Assembly (NCBI GenBank): GCA_024663395.1
Contig: JANFAH010000013.1
Location: 1,302,001 to 1,366,000 of the forward strand
DNA length: 64,000 bases
Direction of reading: 5' to 3'
Source: Pisolithus tinctorius
Taxonomy: Eukaryota; Basidiomycota; Agaricomycetes; Boletales; Pisolithaceae
Below, piece after piece: positions 11,525-20,766 of this stretch; positions within the stretch are counted from its first letter, which is position 1; every line of letters starts with the position of its first letter. Made by a program: the position numbers and the translations under genes. The notes under the pieces are model-generated. The model was not told the origin of the DNA and ran no database searches. It saw only the letters and a program-made list of their open reading frames with translations.

Positions 11525-12208
11525 ATGTCTGCTCTTTCCAATCCAAATTCATTAACCCCCCATGTCTCTATTGTCAGTCACAGTTTACCCCAGTTTCATA
11601 CTCTAGTGGACTCCAGTTCCACACATAGCTTCATAGATAAAGATTTTGTTAATCAACACTCTTTTGCCCCTTATCCCATGTCCCCTATCCAACTCTGGCT
11701 CTTTGATGGGTCATCAAGTTTTGTTATCACCCAAGCAGTAGATCTTTTGGTTCAATTTGTGACCAGCAATGTCACCCCAATAACCCTGTTTCTAGCCCTG
11801 TTGGATTCTGAATGTAAGATAGTCCTTGGACATGACTGGCTCACCCACTACAATCTGTCAATTGATTGGGTATTGAGCAGTCTAACTTTCCAGACATCTA
11901 CAGGAGGAATGCCAACCCTGTTGACACCCCCTGCCACACCAGTCTTAACCAGTCTTCCCAAACCTGGTCTACCTGACCAACCCAACCCCAGCCCTGCACC
12001 ACCTGTACTGTCTGTCGACTCACCAGTTTGCACCCCCCTGAAAGCTTCCCCTATTGCCCTGATCAATGCAGCTGTGTATGTATGCACTTGCAAGCTAGAG
12101 GGACCTACCCAATTCCAACTTCATCTACACCCATTGGACCCAGCCCTGACCCAGTCTACCTCTACTGGTGTCACACACCAAAGGTGTTGTGGACATGACT
12201 ACAGCTGA
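11525..12208 (+). pseudogene. G1 aspartic protease
   Basis: Retropepsin-like domain that would cut the Gag-Pol polyprotein. The active-site motif reads LVDSSSTHSFID (usual D-S/T-G), with the Asp kept and Gly replaced by Ser; the flap-to-C-terminal block KIVLGHDWLTHYNLSIDW follows. After about 12100 the reading degrades at the border of the insert. The link to gag and pol in one polyprotein is lost. Confidence 0.7.
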
Positions 12209-14060
12209 CTCTGCCTAACTCATCAACAAGTTGTGCACAATGCCCATGCCATGCATATGAAGACTAAAGCCCTCATGTGTAGAAGGACTGCTGGACATGA
12301 GCAGTCATCCTTTGCACAAGAATGAGTCATCAGTGCTAAAGAAAAAAGAGGAAGTGAGTTAAGTGCACATTAAAGGTTTTTAGCACCCATGTATGGCATT
12401 CTGGTTTTCATCATATCTCCACCATTTCCAAAGATATCGACTCTGTTCTCACACTCGCTTACATTGCTCAGCCATGGCATCCTGCCTTCCAAATTTGGAG
12501 AGGATCCTTGCACCCTATGCATTTCTACAGCACTCCAATCATCAGACACTCATTTTGCTAAGTCCATCAGATATGGCCACCTCTTCATCAATCATCTTGC
12601 TTGTCTCATTTTCCAGAGACAATGGCTATGTATATCTGCCAGGTGTTCCCACCAGCTTCTGTCCTGAAGCCCCCTGGTTCATCCCATCATTGTCAGCCCC
12701 ATCTTGTCCCATGCAGCTTGGTCAGCATGTTCTCCTTGTCAGTATGACTTCCAGAAGGACATTCTTTGGTCACCTCAGGTCTGTCACTCAGTTAGAAAGG
12801 TCTTATGTGGTCATTTCAGTCTCCCCAGTTGATGAAGCATATGGATCATTCCTCCCTGCTCCCTGCACTGTCTTTATTCCAGTCTCATTCATCATTCTCC
12901 CCATGTTGCAACAGCTGCAGTATAATCTACTGTTCTCCAGCCTCCCTGATCACATTCATGACGAGTATGATGTGCATCTTGCCTTCTTACTGCAAGATCC
13001 AGCAGAAGATGTCCCCCCTTCTCCTCCTCCTCCATCAGAGCCCCATTCATGAAGTATTTATTGACTTTGCTGAGAGGATGAATGGGTGGGGGACACAATT
13101 GCCTATGCTCCCATTACTCCACAGACCCCCAACACCCTAGCCTTTTGACACCTGACTCATGCCATCCTTTTCTGGAATTAATACTTCCCCATCTGGAAAC
13201 ACTGTCTATCTGTTATCCAATCTGTTGGTCCAGTGATGTCTCCACCAAGATCTGACTTGCATCGCCACCCCTAATGTGATCCAGTGTGCTTACCCAGTTT
13301 CTGACTCTATTTGACTCATACTCTGATATTTTGACTGTCCTTGACTTGTTTATTTCCAATACTTACCAATTCTTCTATGCTTGCTTACTTTCCATTTCTC
13401 GCTTACTCATCAGGATTACTCAGTCCTTACAGTCCTTACTCATTACTTACCAGGTGTTTGTGCCTTGTTTGTCACAAGCTGTGCTCCCCCCACAGTATAT
13501 AAACCCCATGTACTTAGCTACCAACAAGCAATCCAGAGAGTCACTCAGTCAGTCAGTTCAGCTCTCATTTCAGTGTATAACTCGTCATCAACAGTTGAGG
13601 CTCAATGAAGGAGTCTCTCTGTCATCACTTATATACTTGGTAGTTGAGGCTCATTCAGAAGGGTCTATCTGCCACCATCCATCATCTGAAGCTTTCTCCA
13701 CTCTTAGTCAGCAGTCTTGCTTAGTCATCCCTCCACTCCTGTGTAACTCATCATCGACTTGTGCCAGGAGCACATTTTATCAGGGTCCATTACTCCCAAG
13801 TACTTTCAGCTGAACACCTTCACCCTGTTCAGCATCCCCCACTCTCTCTTCATTCATTCACCTACTCCTGCATAACTCGTCATCAACTTGTGCTAGGAGC
13901 ACCCTCCACTTGAAGTTTCCCCCCCCCCCACTTTAGATTCTTTCTGCCCTCCAGGTACCACAGAGGCACACCACCACTCGCTCTATATTTGTCTTTTGTG
14001 TTGGATTTGTTTGGTTTTCACCAGCTTTCCACACTTTGACTCACACTGTGCTAAAGTCTA
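12209..14060 (+). other. Insert inside G1 with an unknown 219-codon ORF and LTR-like tail
   Basis: This 1.85 kb replaces the N-terminal half of the G1 reverse transcriptase. An open frame at 12393-13052 (a start at about 12474 gives MASCLPNLERILAPYAFLQH) encodes a protein I do not recognise; its C-terminus is proline-rich. Bases 13150-14050 look like an LTR: a TATA box (AGTATATAAACC) near 13495 and three diverged copies of a 30-bp motif (TGTATAACTCGTCATCAAC and variants) near 13577, 13741 and 13870. No TSD could be fixed because the neighbouring G1 sequence is deleted. Confidence 0.4.
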
Positions 14061-16229
14061 TACAAAAGTTTCCACACTTGTTATGGTTCTTACAAGTGGC
14101 AGGTAATGCCATTCAGTCTGACTAATGCACCTGCAGCCTTCCAGCAATTCGTCAATAGCATCTTTGCAGACATGCTCAATGTCTGCATTGTGGTATACCT
14201 CAATGACATCCTAATCTATTCACAGGATGTGGAGTCGCACTGCAAACATGTAAAAGAGGTACTCCACCACCTTTGAAAGCATGGTCTCTATGCCAAGCCA
14301 GAGAAGTGCAAGTTCCACTCCAACTCCATCGAGTACCTTGGCTACATTCTCTCTCCCTCTGGTCTCACCATGTCTGCCAAGAAGGTTCAGGCAGTCCGTG
14401 ACTGGCCTGAGCTGCAGAAGGTGCAAGACATCCAGTCTTTCCTTGGCTTCACAAATTTCTACAGATGATTCATTAATAACTACTCTGACATTGTCATTCC
14501 ACTCACTTGCCTCACATGAAAGGGTGCTCCTTGGAACTTTTCCAAGGAGTGCTGCTCCACTTTCCTCTGCCTGAAGGATGCCTTCAGCTCCACTCCTATC
14601 CTCACTCATTGGGTTCCTGATGCTCCACTTACAGTTGAAACTGATGCCTCTGACTATGCCATTGCAGGTATTTTGTCAATCACCTGCTCCAACAGTGAAC
14701 TCTGCCCAGTTGCTTTCTACTCCCACACCATGACCATGCCAGAACTCAACTATGATACCCATGACAGGGAGCTGTTGGCTATCTTCAAGGCTTTCTGCCA
14801 TTGGCAGCATTACCTAGAATGTTCTGCCTTACCTGTCAACATGGTGACAGACCACAAAAACCTTGAGTATTTCTCCACCTCTAAGGTCCTCACTCATCAA
14901 CAGGCCCACTGGTCGGAGTACCTTTCCCAGTTCAATCTCTCTATCCACTTCTGACCTGGCCACTTGGGAGCCAAGCCTGACACACTTACGTGCCATTGGG
15001 ACATCTACCCAAAAGGGGGGGATAGGGACTATGTGCAGGTAAATCCTCACAATCTCTGCCCTATGTTTACACAGGAGCAACTCGCATCATCCCTCCATAC
15101 CACTACCCTCATGGCACCTGTGCTCTGCACTGCCATGGTCTTCAATGTTGAGTGCTTGCACTCTGACATCATCTCCACCCTACCATCTGACACTGTCTCT
15201 GCCAGCCATCTCCCAACTCCGACTAAGCCTCAGTGGTCCCTGGACTCTGATGGTCTACTCTGCCTCGACAGTTGCATCTTTGTCCCTGACATTGATGACC
15301 TCCACCTTTGAGTGCTTCAGTTCAAGCATGACCATCCTCTAGCAGGCCATTTCAGGCAAAACTGCACCCTGGAACTCTTCTGCAGGGACTATGTGTGGCC
15401 CAACCTCCACTCTGACATGAAAGAATATGTCAGGTCCTGCACCACCTGTGGATGGAGCAAAACTCCATGCCACTGCCCCTATGGTCTACTGAAGCAACTC
15501 CCTGTCCCAGAGAGACCTTGGAACTCCATCTCCATGGACTTCATCAAACACCTTCCCAACTCTGATGGTTGCTCTGCCATCCTCATGGTAGTGGACTGCC
15601 TCTCAAAGCAAGTGGTGTTCATCCCCACCCACAACTCTGTCACCTCTGCTGAACTTGCTAAGCTCTTCCTTACCCATGTCTTCTCTAAGCATGGGGTACC
15701 TGCTAATGTCACCTCTGACAGAGGTCCTGAGTTCATCTCTCACTTCTTCTGCTCTCTCGGAAAGGCCCTTGATATGCATCTTCACTTCACTTTGGGTTAC
15801 CACCCAGAAGGCAATGGCCAGACCAAGCAGATGAACCAGACCCTCAAGCAGTACCTCCATGTCTACTGTAATTACCAACAAGACAACTGGGCTGAGCTGT
15901 TACCTCTAGTGGAGTTTGCTTTCAACAACACACCAAGTGCAACTACTGGAGTTTCTCCCTTCTTCACCAACAAGGGATACCATCCAAACCTGTCTGTGGT
16001 CCCCAACCAAGACTTCACCTCTCCACAGGCTCACAGCTACATCATCAAGCTCTCCACCCTCCATGACTTCCTCTGCTCCAAAATGTCCACCACTCAGCAG
16101 TGCTACAGGGTCCAGCAGATGCTAAACGCATACCTCCACCTGAGTTCTAGGTCAGAGAACAGGCCTACATCAAAGCCAAGTACTTCTGCTCCACTCATCC
16201 CTCAGAAAAACTCTCTGAAAAGTACTTAG
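14061..16229 (+). pseudogene. G1 reverse transcriptase (C-terminal part), RNase H and integrase
   Basis: One frame runs from about 14061 to about 16140, broken only by five TGA codons (14274, 14466, 14517, 14952, 15309). RT: KWQVMPFSLTNAPAAFQ, then YLNDILIYS at 14196, where the first catalytic Asp is Asn. RNase H: VETDASDYAIAGIL, DRELLAIFKAF and TDHKNLEYF. Integrase: zinc region H-x3-H...C-x2-C (HDHPLAGHFR, SCTTCG), then catalytic SMDFIKHLP, TSDRGPEFIS and the QTKQMNQTLKQYL region, where the expected Glu is replaced. All TGAs fall at sites that are Arg in chromoviruses. After about 16150 the frame shifts. Confidence 0.9.
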
Positions 16230-16618
16230 GTCTGTTCACCATCTTGGCCAGGCCAGGTATGCACTCCATCACCCTTAAGCTCCCTGACTCTATGTGCTTG
16301 GTACATCTGGTCTTCCATGTCTCACAACTGGAAGCCACAGCAGCTAACCCTTTCCCAAACTGACAACAACCTCTGCCTCCACCAGTGGATGTCAATGGTG
16401 ACCTTGAGTACGAAGTGTTGGAGATACTCAACTCTAAGGTGGACTGCCATTGCCACTACTGCCAGCTCTTGTATCTAGTCTGCTGGGCTGGTTATGAGAA
16501 CACTGATGAAGAAATCTCTTGGTTGCTTGCAACTGAGCTAGATCACACTTCCAACATAGTCTCTGCTTTCCATGAATGCTATCCACACAAACCTGTCCTG
16601 TATCAACCTCTGCCATAG
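16150..16618 (+). pseudogene. G1 integrase tail and chromodomain
   Basis: Past a frameshift near 16150 the protein resumes with AYIKAKYF, SEKLSEKYLGLFTI and VFHVSQLEA, the integrase C-terminal module, then a chromodomain at 16385-16600 (YEVLEILNSK, YLVCWAGYENTDEEISWL). Chromodomains of this class bind methylated histone H3 and steer integration into heterochromatin. Two of the usual aromatic-cage residues are still recognisable. Confidence 0.75.
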
Positions 16619-16819
16619 TACTCTGCCCACATAACCTTCCTCCATGGGCCAACTCTGCCACCTACCAAACTACCTTAAGTACTTATAGTTTTCTCTGCTT
16701 ATCTGTTTCACTTCTCAGAATCACAAGACAAAATCACAAGTCTATTTTGTAGTAGTACAAAATATACAAGCTAAAAACAAAAGACAAAAAAAAAAAAGAG
16801 AACACAAAACAAAACTACT

Positions 16820-18902
16820 CTACTCTTCCATTGCCTGCTCTCTGCCACCCTCCTGTTCTTCACTGCCTTCCTGCTCTCCTTTGGCTTCTTCCTTGTTATC
16901 CCCCTCTGCACCTTCATCTGCTTCCTCATTCTTGTCCTCTGCTGCCTCTGACTGTGGCCTCTTCCACCCTCCTCCTCATCTCTGCCCACTCCACCCATGC
17001 ACAGTATGCTCCCATTCATTGGCTGTCCTCTCTGCTGCCTCCACCATCTGCTCTGCTGCCACCACCATTCTCTCAAAGGCTAGCACAGCCCTCTCATGCA
17101 CCTCTGCATGTCTCTCTGTGGCCTGCAGCTGTTGCTCCCACTCCCACTCTGCCCACTGTGTGTGTACCCCTGCCCCAGAAGGGCCCTCATGCAGTGTCAC
17201 CAGCTCCTCCTTGTCCTACCTGCCTCCCACTCATCATCTGCTTCCTCTGTTTCTGTCACTTTCTCCTTTCCCTTCCCTCATGTCCTCTTCTTCTTCTCTC
17301 CTTGGGAGTTCCCTGTCCCTGCTCTCTTCTGCAAAGGCCCTGCCACTGCCTCCTCCCACATCCAACTGCAGGTCTTCTTCTTGTTGTGGCAGGGCATGCA
17401 GGCCCTGGTCTTACCTTGCCCTTGTGTCATATCCATGACTCTCGGACTCGGACTCAGCCCAGTCCGGACCCCTAGCCCCTATCTCCGGTCAAGTCCGGTC
17501 CTAGTCCAGCCTAGAAAACCCAATCCCGGCCCTAGATAACTCAACTCTGGCCTGCATAACTCAAGTCCGGTGTTTTACCCCTATCCCCGGTCCATTTCGG
17601 CCTCTCGGCCTTGCACTGCTCCACCCCGGTCCTCCCAGGTCCATGTCTGGGTCACCCAGACATAACTCCGGTCTGTTTCCCTTTGTTTGTACTATATTTA
17701 GTCTAGCCTGTTCATCTGACTTTGCTTACTGTACAAATCCTGTGTCTGACCCCGTTATGCCGGTCACCCGGACTTTAGCTATTAGTCTCTGCACAGCCTC
17801 TGTGGCTATCCACACTCTTGCTAATCTTCTTGCTAATAGCTTATTAACAAGTCCGGCTTCATGTTCTTTACTCCGGACCGGCCTCATGTATTTAACCCCT
17901 GTACATACTTTGTAGTACCCTCAGTCAGAATATCAACTTAGTATTACCCTCAACTCCGTATTACCCCTCGAGACTACTCTATAGCTAAGGCCGAGCCTTA
18001 AGCTATCCCCGACCCCTGTCCCGGACCTCTCCCTGGCTTGCATAAGGGTACAGCACATAAGCTGAGACCAAGGGAGGTAGATCCAACCCTGGACCGGCTT
18101 CCCCTTGTGCGCACTCCAGGACCGGTCGGTTTCCCACGCTACCGGCCTTGTTCCCACGCTCCCGGTCTTAAGTCCGGTCCTCCGGACTTAGCCCCTAACC
18201 TCCGGCCTCAACTCTGGTCCAACCGGACTTGGCCCCTGTCTCTCGGCCTTGACTTTGGCCACTCGGACTTAACCCCTGTCACCCGGTCTTGAAGCCCGGT
18301 CACCTGAGGGTAAACCCGTACTTCACACCTTGCTCACACTGTCCTGCCATCAGACTTGCTACACAGTGAGTGCAGGGGGCTCTCCTGGTCAAGGTGACCA
18401 CCACAGAGGCCCCAGGGACCTTCTGGGTGGTGCTGACATCGTACACTGTGCCAGTTAACCTGAAATAGAATAAGGTCAAAAAAAAAAATAGGTCAGCTCT
18501 GCCTGACTCACAGTGATCTGCTACTCACCTCTGTGCAGCCTCATCCCACCTGGCCTGGGCCCTCTCCTGAGAGGCTCTCTGCCTCTGCCTCTCTGCCTCT
18601 TCCTCTGCTGCCCTCCTCCTCTGAGCCTCCTCTTCTGCTCTCTTCTTCTGCTCTGCCTCCAACTGCTCCTCCTCCACCTTCTGCCTTTTGGCCTCCTCAT
18701 GCTTGGCCTTGTGCTCTGCCTTGCACTCTCACTCTCTCTGCTCAGCCTCCTCTCATTGGCATGCCTTCTCTGCAGACTTTTCCCACTTGGTGTCAGTGGA
18801 GTCATCAGTGAGGATGACCAACTCTTCATCCACAACTTGGGAGTAGTCACAGATGTGGCCAGGGGTTGGCTGGGGGGTTTTACTCTGGCACTGGGAAGAC
18901 AT
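16820..18902 (-). pseudogene. Reverse-strand accessory gene of G1: Zn2Cys6-like cluster plus coiled coil
   Basis: ATG at 18902 starts MSSQCQSKTPQPT, followed by a highly charged Glu/Lys/Arg helix (AEHKAKHEEAKRQKVEEEQ). Exon 1 ends at 18529, the intron is 18460-18528 (GTGAGT...TTTCAG), and exon 2 keeps the frame. A cysteine cluster follows: C-x2-C-x8-C-x9-C-x2-C-x6-C-S-W. It is cut between its third and fourth Cys by the solo LTR at 17425-18327; removing LTR plus one TSD copy restores the frame. The C-terminal part (WAEWEWEQQLQATERHAEVH; FERMVVAAEQMVEAAE) is a coiled coil ending in an acidic tail at TAG 16820. Two TGAs in exon 1 are likely Arg. A homologous gene lies in the same place in G3. 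Function unknown. Confidence 0.65.
17425..18327 (+). mobile_element. Solo LTR with perfect 5-bp target duplication
   Basis: 903 bp, starts TGTCATATCC and ends GTACTTCACA, flanked on both sides by CCTTG (17420-17424 and 18328-18332). TATA-like GTATTTAACC near 17887 precedes CCTCAGTCAGAATATCAACTTAG, shared with the G1 LTR. It keeps about 24 CCGG sites, unlike the CpG-poor sequence around it, so it is much younger than its host element. No internal retroelement sequence remains, consistent with LTR-LTR recombination. Confidence 0.93.
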
Positions 18903-19082
18903 GATGATGGGAGAAAAGGATGAAGGTTCAGTACCCTAACACATGTTTTTAAGCAGTACTTCAAACTCTGATGGAGCTCCACTGCAGCTAAAGCCATTAT
19001 CCTCAAGGCATCAAGGTAATTTCAAATGATCAACTCATGTTGATCTCATCCTGTACATGCAGCCTTCAGGGGTTCAGGCCCT

Positions 19083-19114
19083 AAGGGGGGGGGCACTGTC
19101 ATAACCATGCATTC
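19083..19114 (+). mobile_element. G1 polypurine tract and 3' LTR stub
   Basis: AAGGGGGGGGG at 19083-19093 is a polypurine tract for plus-strand priming; TGTCATAACCATGC at 19097 begins the 3' LTR, which stops after 18 bases where G2 starts. Confidence 0.7.
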
Positions 19115-19567
19115 TGTTACGTTTCACCCCTAACTTTTCCTTTTCTGTTGTACGATTACCTTGTTTGTGATCTGTTGGACTTAGTTTCCTTTTAGAGCCA
19201 TCTTCTCTCTGATCCGACGGCTCTCTATTTCCACCACTAGCGTTACTGGCTCGTTACATGCTTAGGACATGTGTCGTCATTGTTCAACCAATGGTGTAGT
19301 TACCTTGTTACATGCGGACGCCTCATGGTCCATTTCTGTGTAGTATTTAAACTGCCGGCTCAAGTCCTGGAAACCCAGACTTGAGCTGCTCAATCATACG
19401 CAGCGTTCCTCAGAACTTCGCCCTCAGAGTCCCTTACCAGGACTTCTCTTACCGGCGTTGCCCCAAATCCTCTGACGTTTACAGAGGTTACCTTCAGCCG
19501 TTGCTGGGTAGAAACCATAGTCTGCGTTTGAGCTCTCCCTACGTCTTGACTTCGGTCGAGCGTAACA
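19115..19567 (+). mobile_element. G2 5' LTR
   Basis: Begins TGTTAC and ends GTAACA, a 6-bp inverted end. TATA-like TATTTAA at 19344-19350; the presumed RNA start is A19377, 33 bases downstream, because the 11 bases from there are complementary to the primer site at 19570-19580. Confidence 0.95.
19344..19387 (+). promoter_or_regulatory. G2 promoter and self-primer donor
   Basis: TATTTAA box, then AGACTTGAGCT at 19377-19387. These 11 bases would be the 5' end of the element RNA and pair perfectly with 19570-19580. The first AUG of the transcript is at 19867, after an AUG-free leader of about 490 nt. Confidence 0.75.
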
Positions 19568-19569
19568 AA

Positions 19570-19580
19570 AGCTCAAGTCT
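19570..19580 (+). promoter_or_regulatory. G2 primer binding site (self-primed type)
   Basis: AGCTCAAGTCT lies two bases after the 5' LTR. It is the exact reverse complement of the start of the transcript (19377-19387). Elements of the Tf1/sushi group are known to prime minus-strand DNA with the 5' end of their own RNA through an 11-nt match; this copy fits that scheme. Confidence 0.8.
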
Positions 19581-19866
19581 ACAGCCTTTGGCCGAATCGG
19601 TCACTACTTAGTGAACCACCACGAACCCCCGAAACAATCGACGTTGGGCGCCGTTGCGACCCACTCGTGAAGAATCGTCATCAGACGAAGAACAGGAGAG
19701 CACTGTCACAGACACCTCCTCCAACGAACCCGAACAGCCAGATAGAGGTTTTACCTCTGGAATCCTCTCGAACCTCTTCTCCCAGTCACTTGCGTCGCTT
19801 GGCACCCCCATTCAACCAAGTTCCCCACCTCTCTTCCCTACCCCGCCGCCCCCACCACAGATTACG

Positions 19867-20766
19867 ATGTCTGGCTCATCGTCGAAGGCACCGGTTGGCA
19901 ATGCCACCAAAGCCACAGAACTGAAAATCGGTGCTCCGTCTGATTTTGACGGAAACCAGAAGAATGCCATGAGCTGGCTGTACTCCGTACAGACCTACCT
20001 CTTGGTAAATGAAGAACTATACGACACTGACACCAAGAAGGTAGTCTACGCCCTGTCGTATATGAAGAAAGATGTCGCCCGTTCCTGGGCCGCCACCTTC
20101 CAGAAGACTTCTCTGGAAAAGAACCCCCCGAGTTTCGGCACTTTTGCCGATTTCATAAAAGATTTTAAGGCCTCGTTTACCTCCGCAGATACCGCGGGTA
20201 CTGCCATCACCAAGCTACGTACCCTAAAACAAAAAGAATCGGTCGAGCAATATATCACCGATTTCCGAACTGCCACCGCCGACTCTACCATCACGGAAGA
20301 CGTTGCTTTGATCGAGTTCTTCTCACAAGGACTCAAACCTTTCATCGCGAACCGAATCCATATGATGGAAACCACTCCTACCAAGATCACTGAGTGGTAC
20401 ACCCAAGCGCAGAAGTTCGACACTAAATGGAGAAAGGTCAACGAAACCTTTGGGAAGAAGGAAAAGAAAACGTTCCACCCTAGGAACAATTTCGCCGAAG
20501 AAAAAGATCCAAACGCTATGGACGTGGATGGAGTGAGACTCTCCAAAGAAGAACGAGACCGGCACATCAAAGAAGGAAGATGTTTTGGTTGTGGAAATAA
20601 GGGACACCTCTCCCAAGAATGTCCTGACAAAGGAAAAACCCCCCAAAAGAAAGTAAAGAAAATCCGCAAAATTGTAGAAGTGGAAGAAAGCGACGATGAA
20701 GAAAAAGTCGCTGGTCCCTCCATCGCCTTAGTAAACATCGCTAGGGCTCTTGGAAAGGATTTTTGA
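19867..20766 (+). CDS. G2 gag
   Basis: 299 residues from the first ATG (19867); the frame is open back to 19615 but has no earlier ATG, and the leader contains no AUG, so 19867 is the likely start. The gag core lies at residues 25-200 (AMSWLYSVQTYLLVNEELYD; YALSYMKKDVARSWAATF; SVEQYITDFRTA), followed by a Lys-rich linker and one zinc knuckle C-x2-C-x4-H-x4-C (CFGCGNKGHLSQEC, about residue 239). It would form the virus-like particle and bind the element RNA. It ends at TGA 20764, overlapping pol by 22 nt. Confidence 0.93.
   Translation: MSGSSSKAPVGNATKATELKIGAPSDFDGNQKNAMSWLYSVQTYLLVNEELYDTDTKKVVYALSYMKKDVARSWAATFQKTSLEKNPPSFGTFADFIKDFKASFTSADTAGTAITKLRTLKQKESVEQYITDFRTATADSTITEDVALIEFFSQGLKPFIANRIHMMETTPTKITEWYTQAQKFDTKWRKVNETFGKKEKKTFHPRNNFAEEKDPNAMDVDGVRLSKEERDRHIKEGRCFGCGNKGHLSQECPDKGKTPQKKVKKIRKIVEVEESDDEEKVAGPSIALVNIARALGKDF

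Larger units (their letters stand above)
9413..19114 (+). mobile_element. Ty3/gypsy element G1 (chromodomain type, decayed, nested)
   Basis: Order on the plus strand: 5' LTR, gag, protease, foreign insert, reverse transcriptase, RNase H, integrase, chromodomain; then a reverse-strand accessory gene, a polypurine tract (19083-19093) and the first 18 bases of a 3' LTR (TGTCATAACCATGC..., 19097-19114), cut off by element G2. The 5' LTR start TGTCACGACCATGC and the 3' stub differ by a CG to TA change. G1 interrupts the Plavaka gene on its left, and is itself interrupted by an insert at 12.2-14.06 kb, by a solo LTR and by G2, giving a four-level nest. Confidence 0.8.

Noticed and set aside
14061..16140. 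TGA as a recoded Arg codon in the decayed elements
   Set aside because: G2, GH3 and Ctr use normal codons with TGA as stop, and catalytic Asp residues are lost by the same CpG change; deamination explains the TGAs.
16881..17424. Plus-strand Ser/Pro/Leu-rich frames at 16.8-17.5 kb
   Set aside because: Shadows of the acidic coiled-coil gene on the other strand; low-complexity reading only.
19654..19866. Upstream start for G2 gag at TTG 19654
   Set aside because: Not an ATG; the first AUG of the transcript is 19867, which gives a normal gag.
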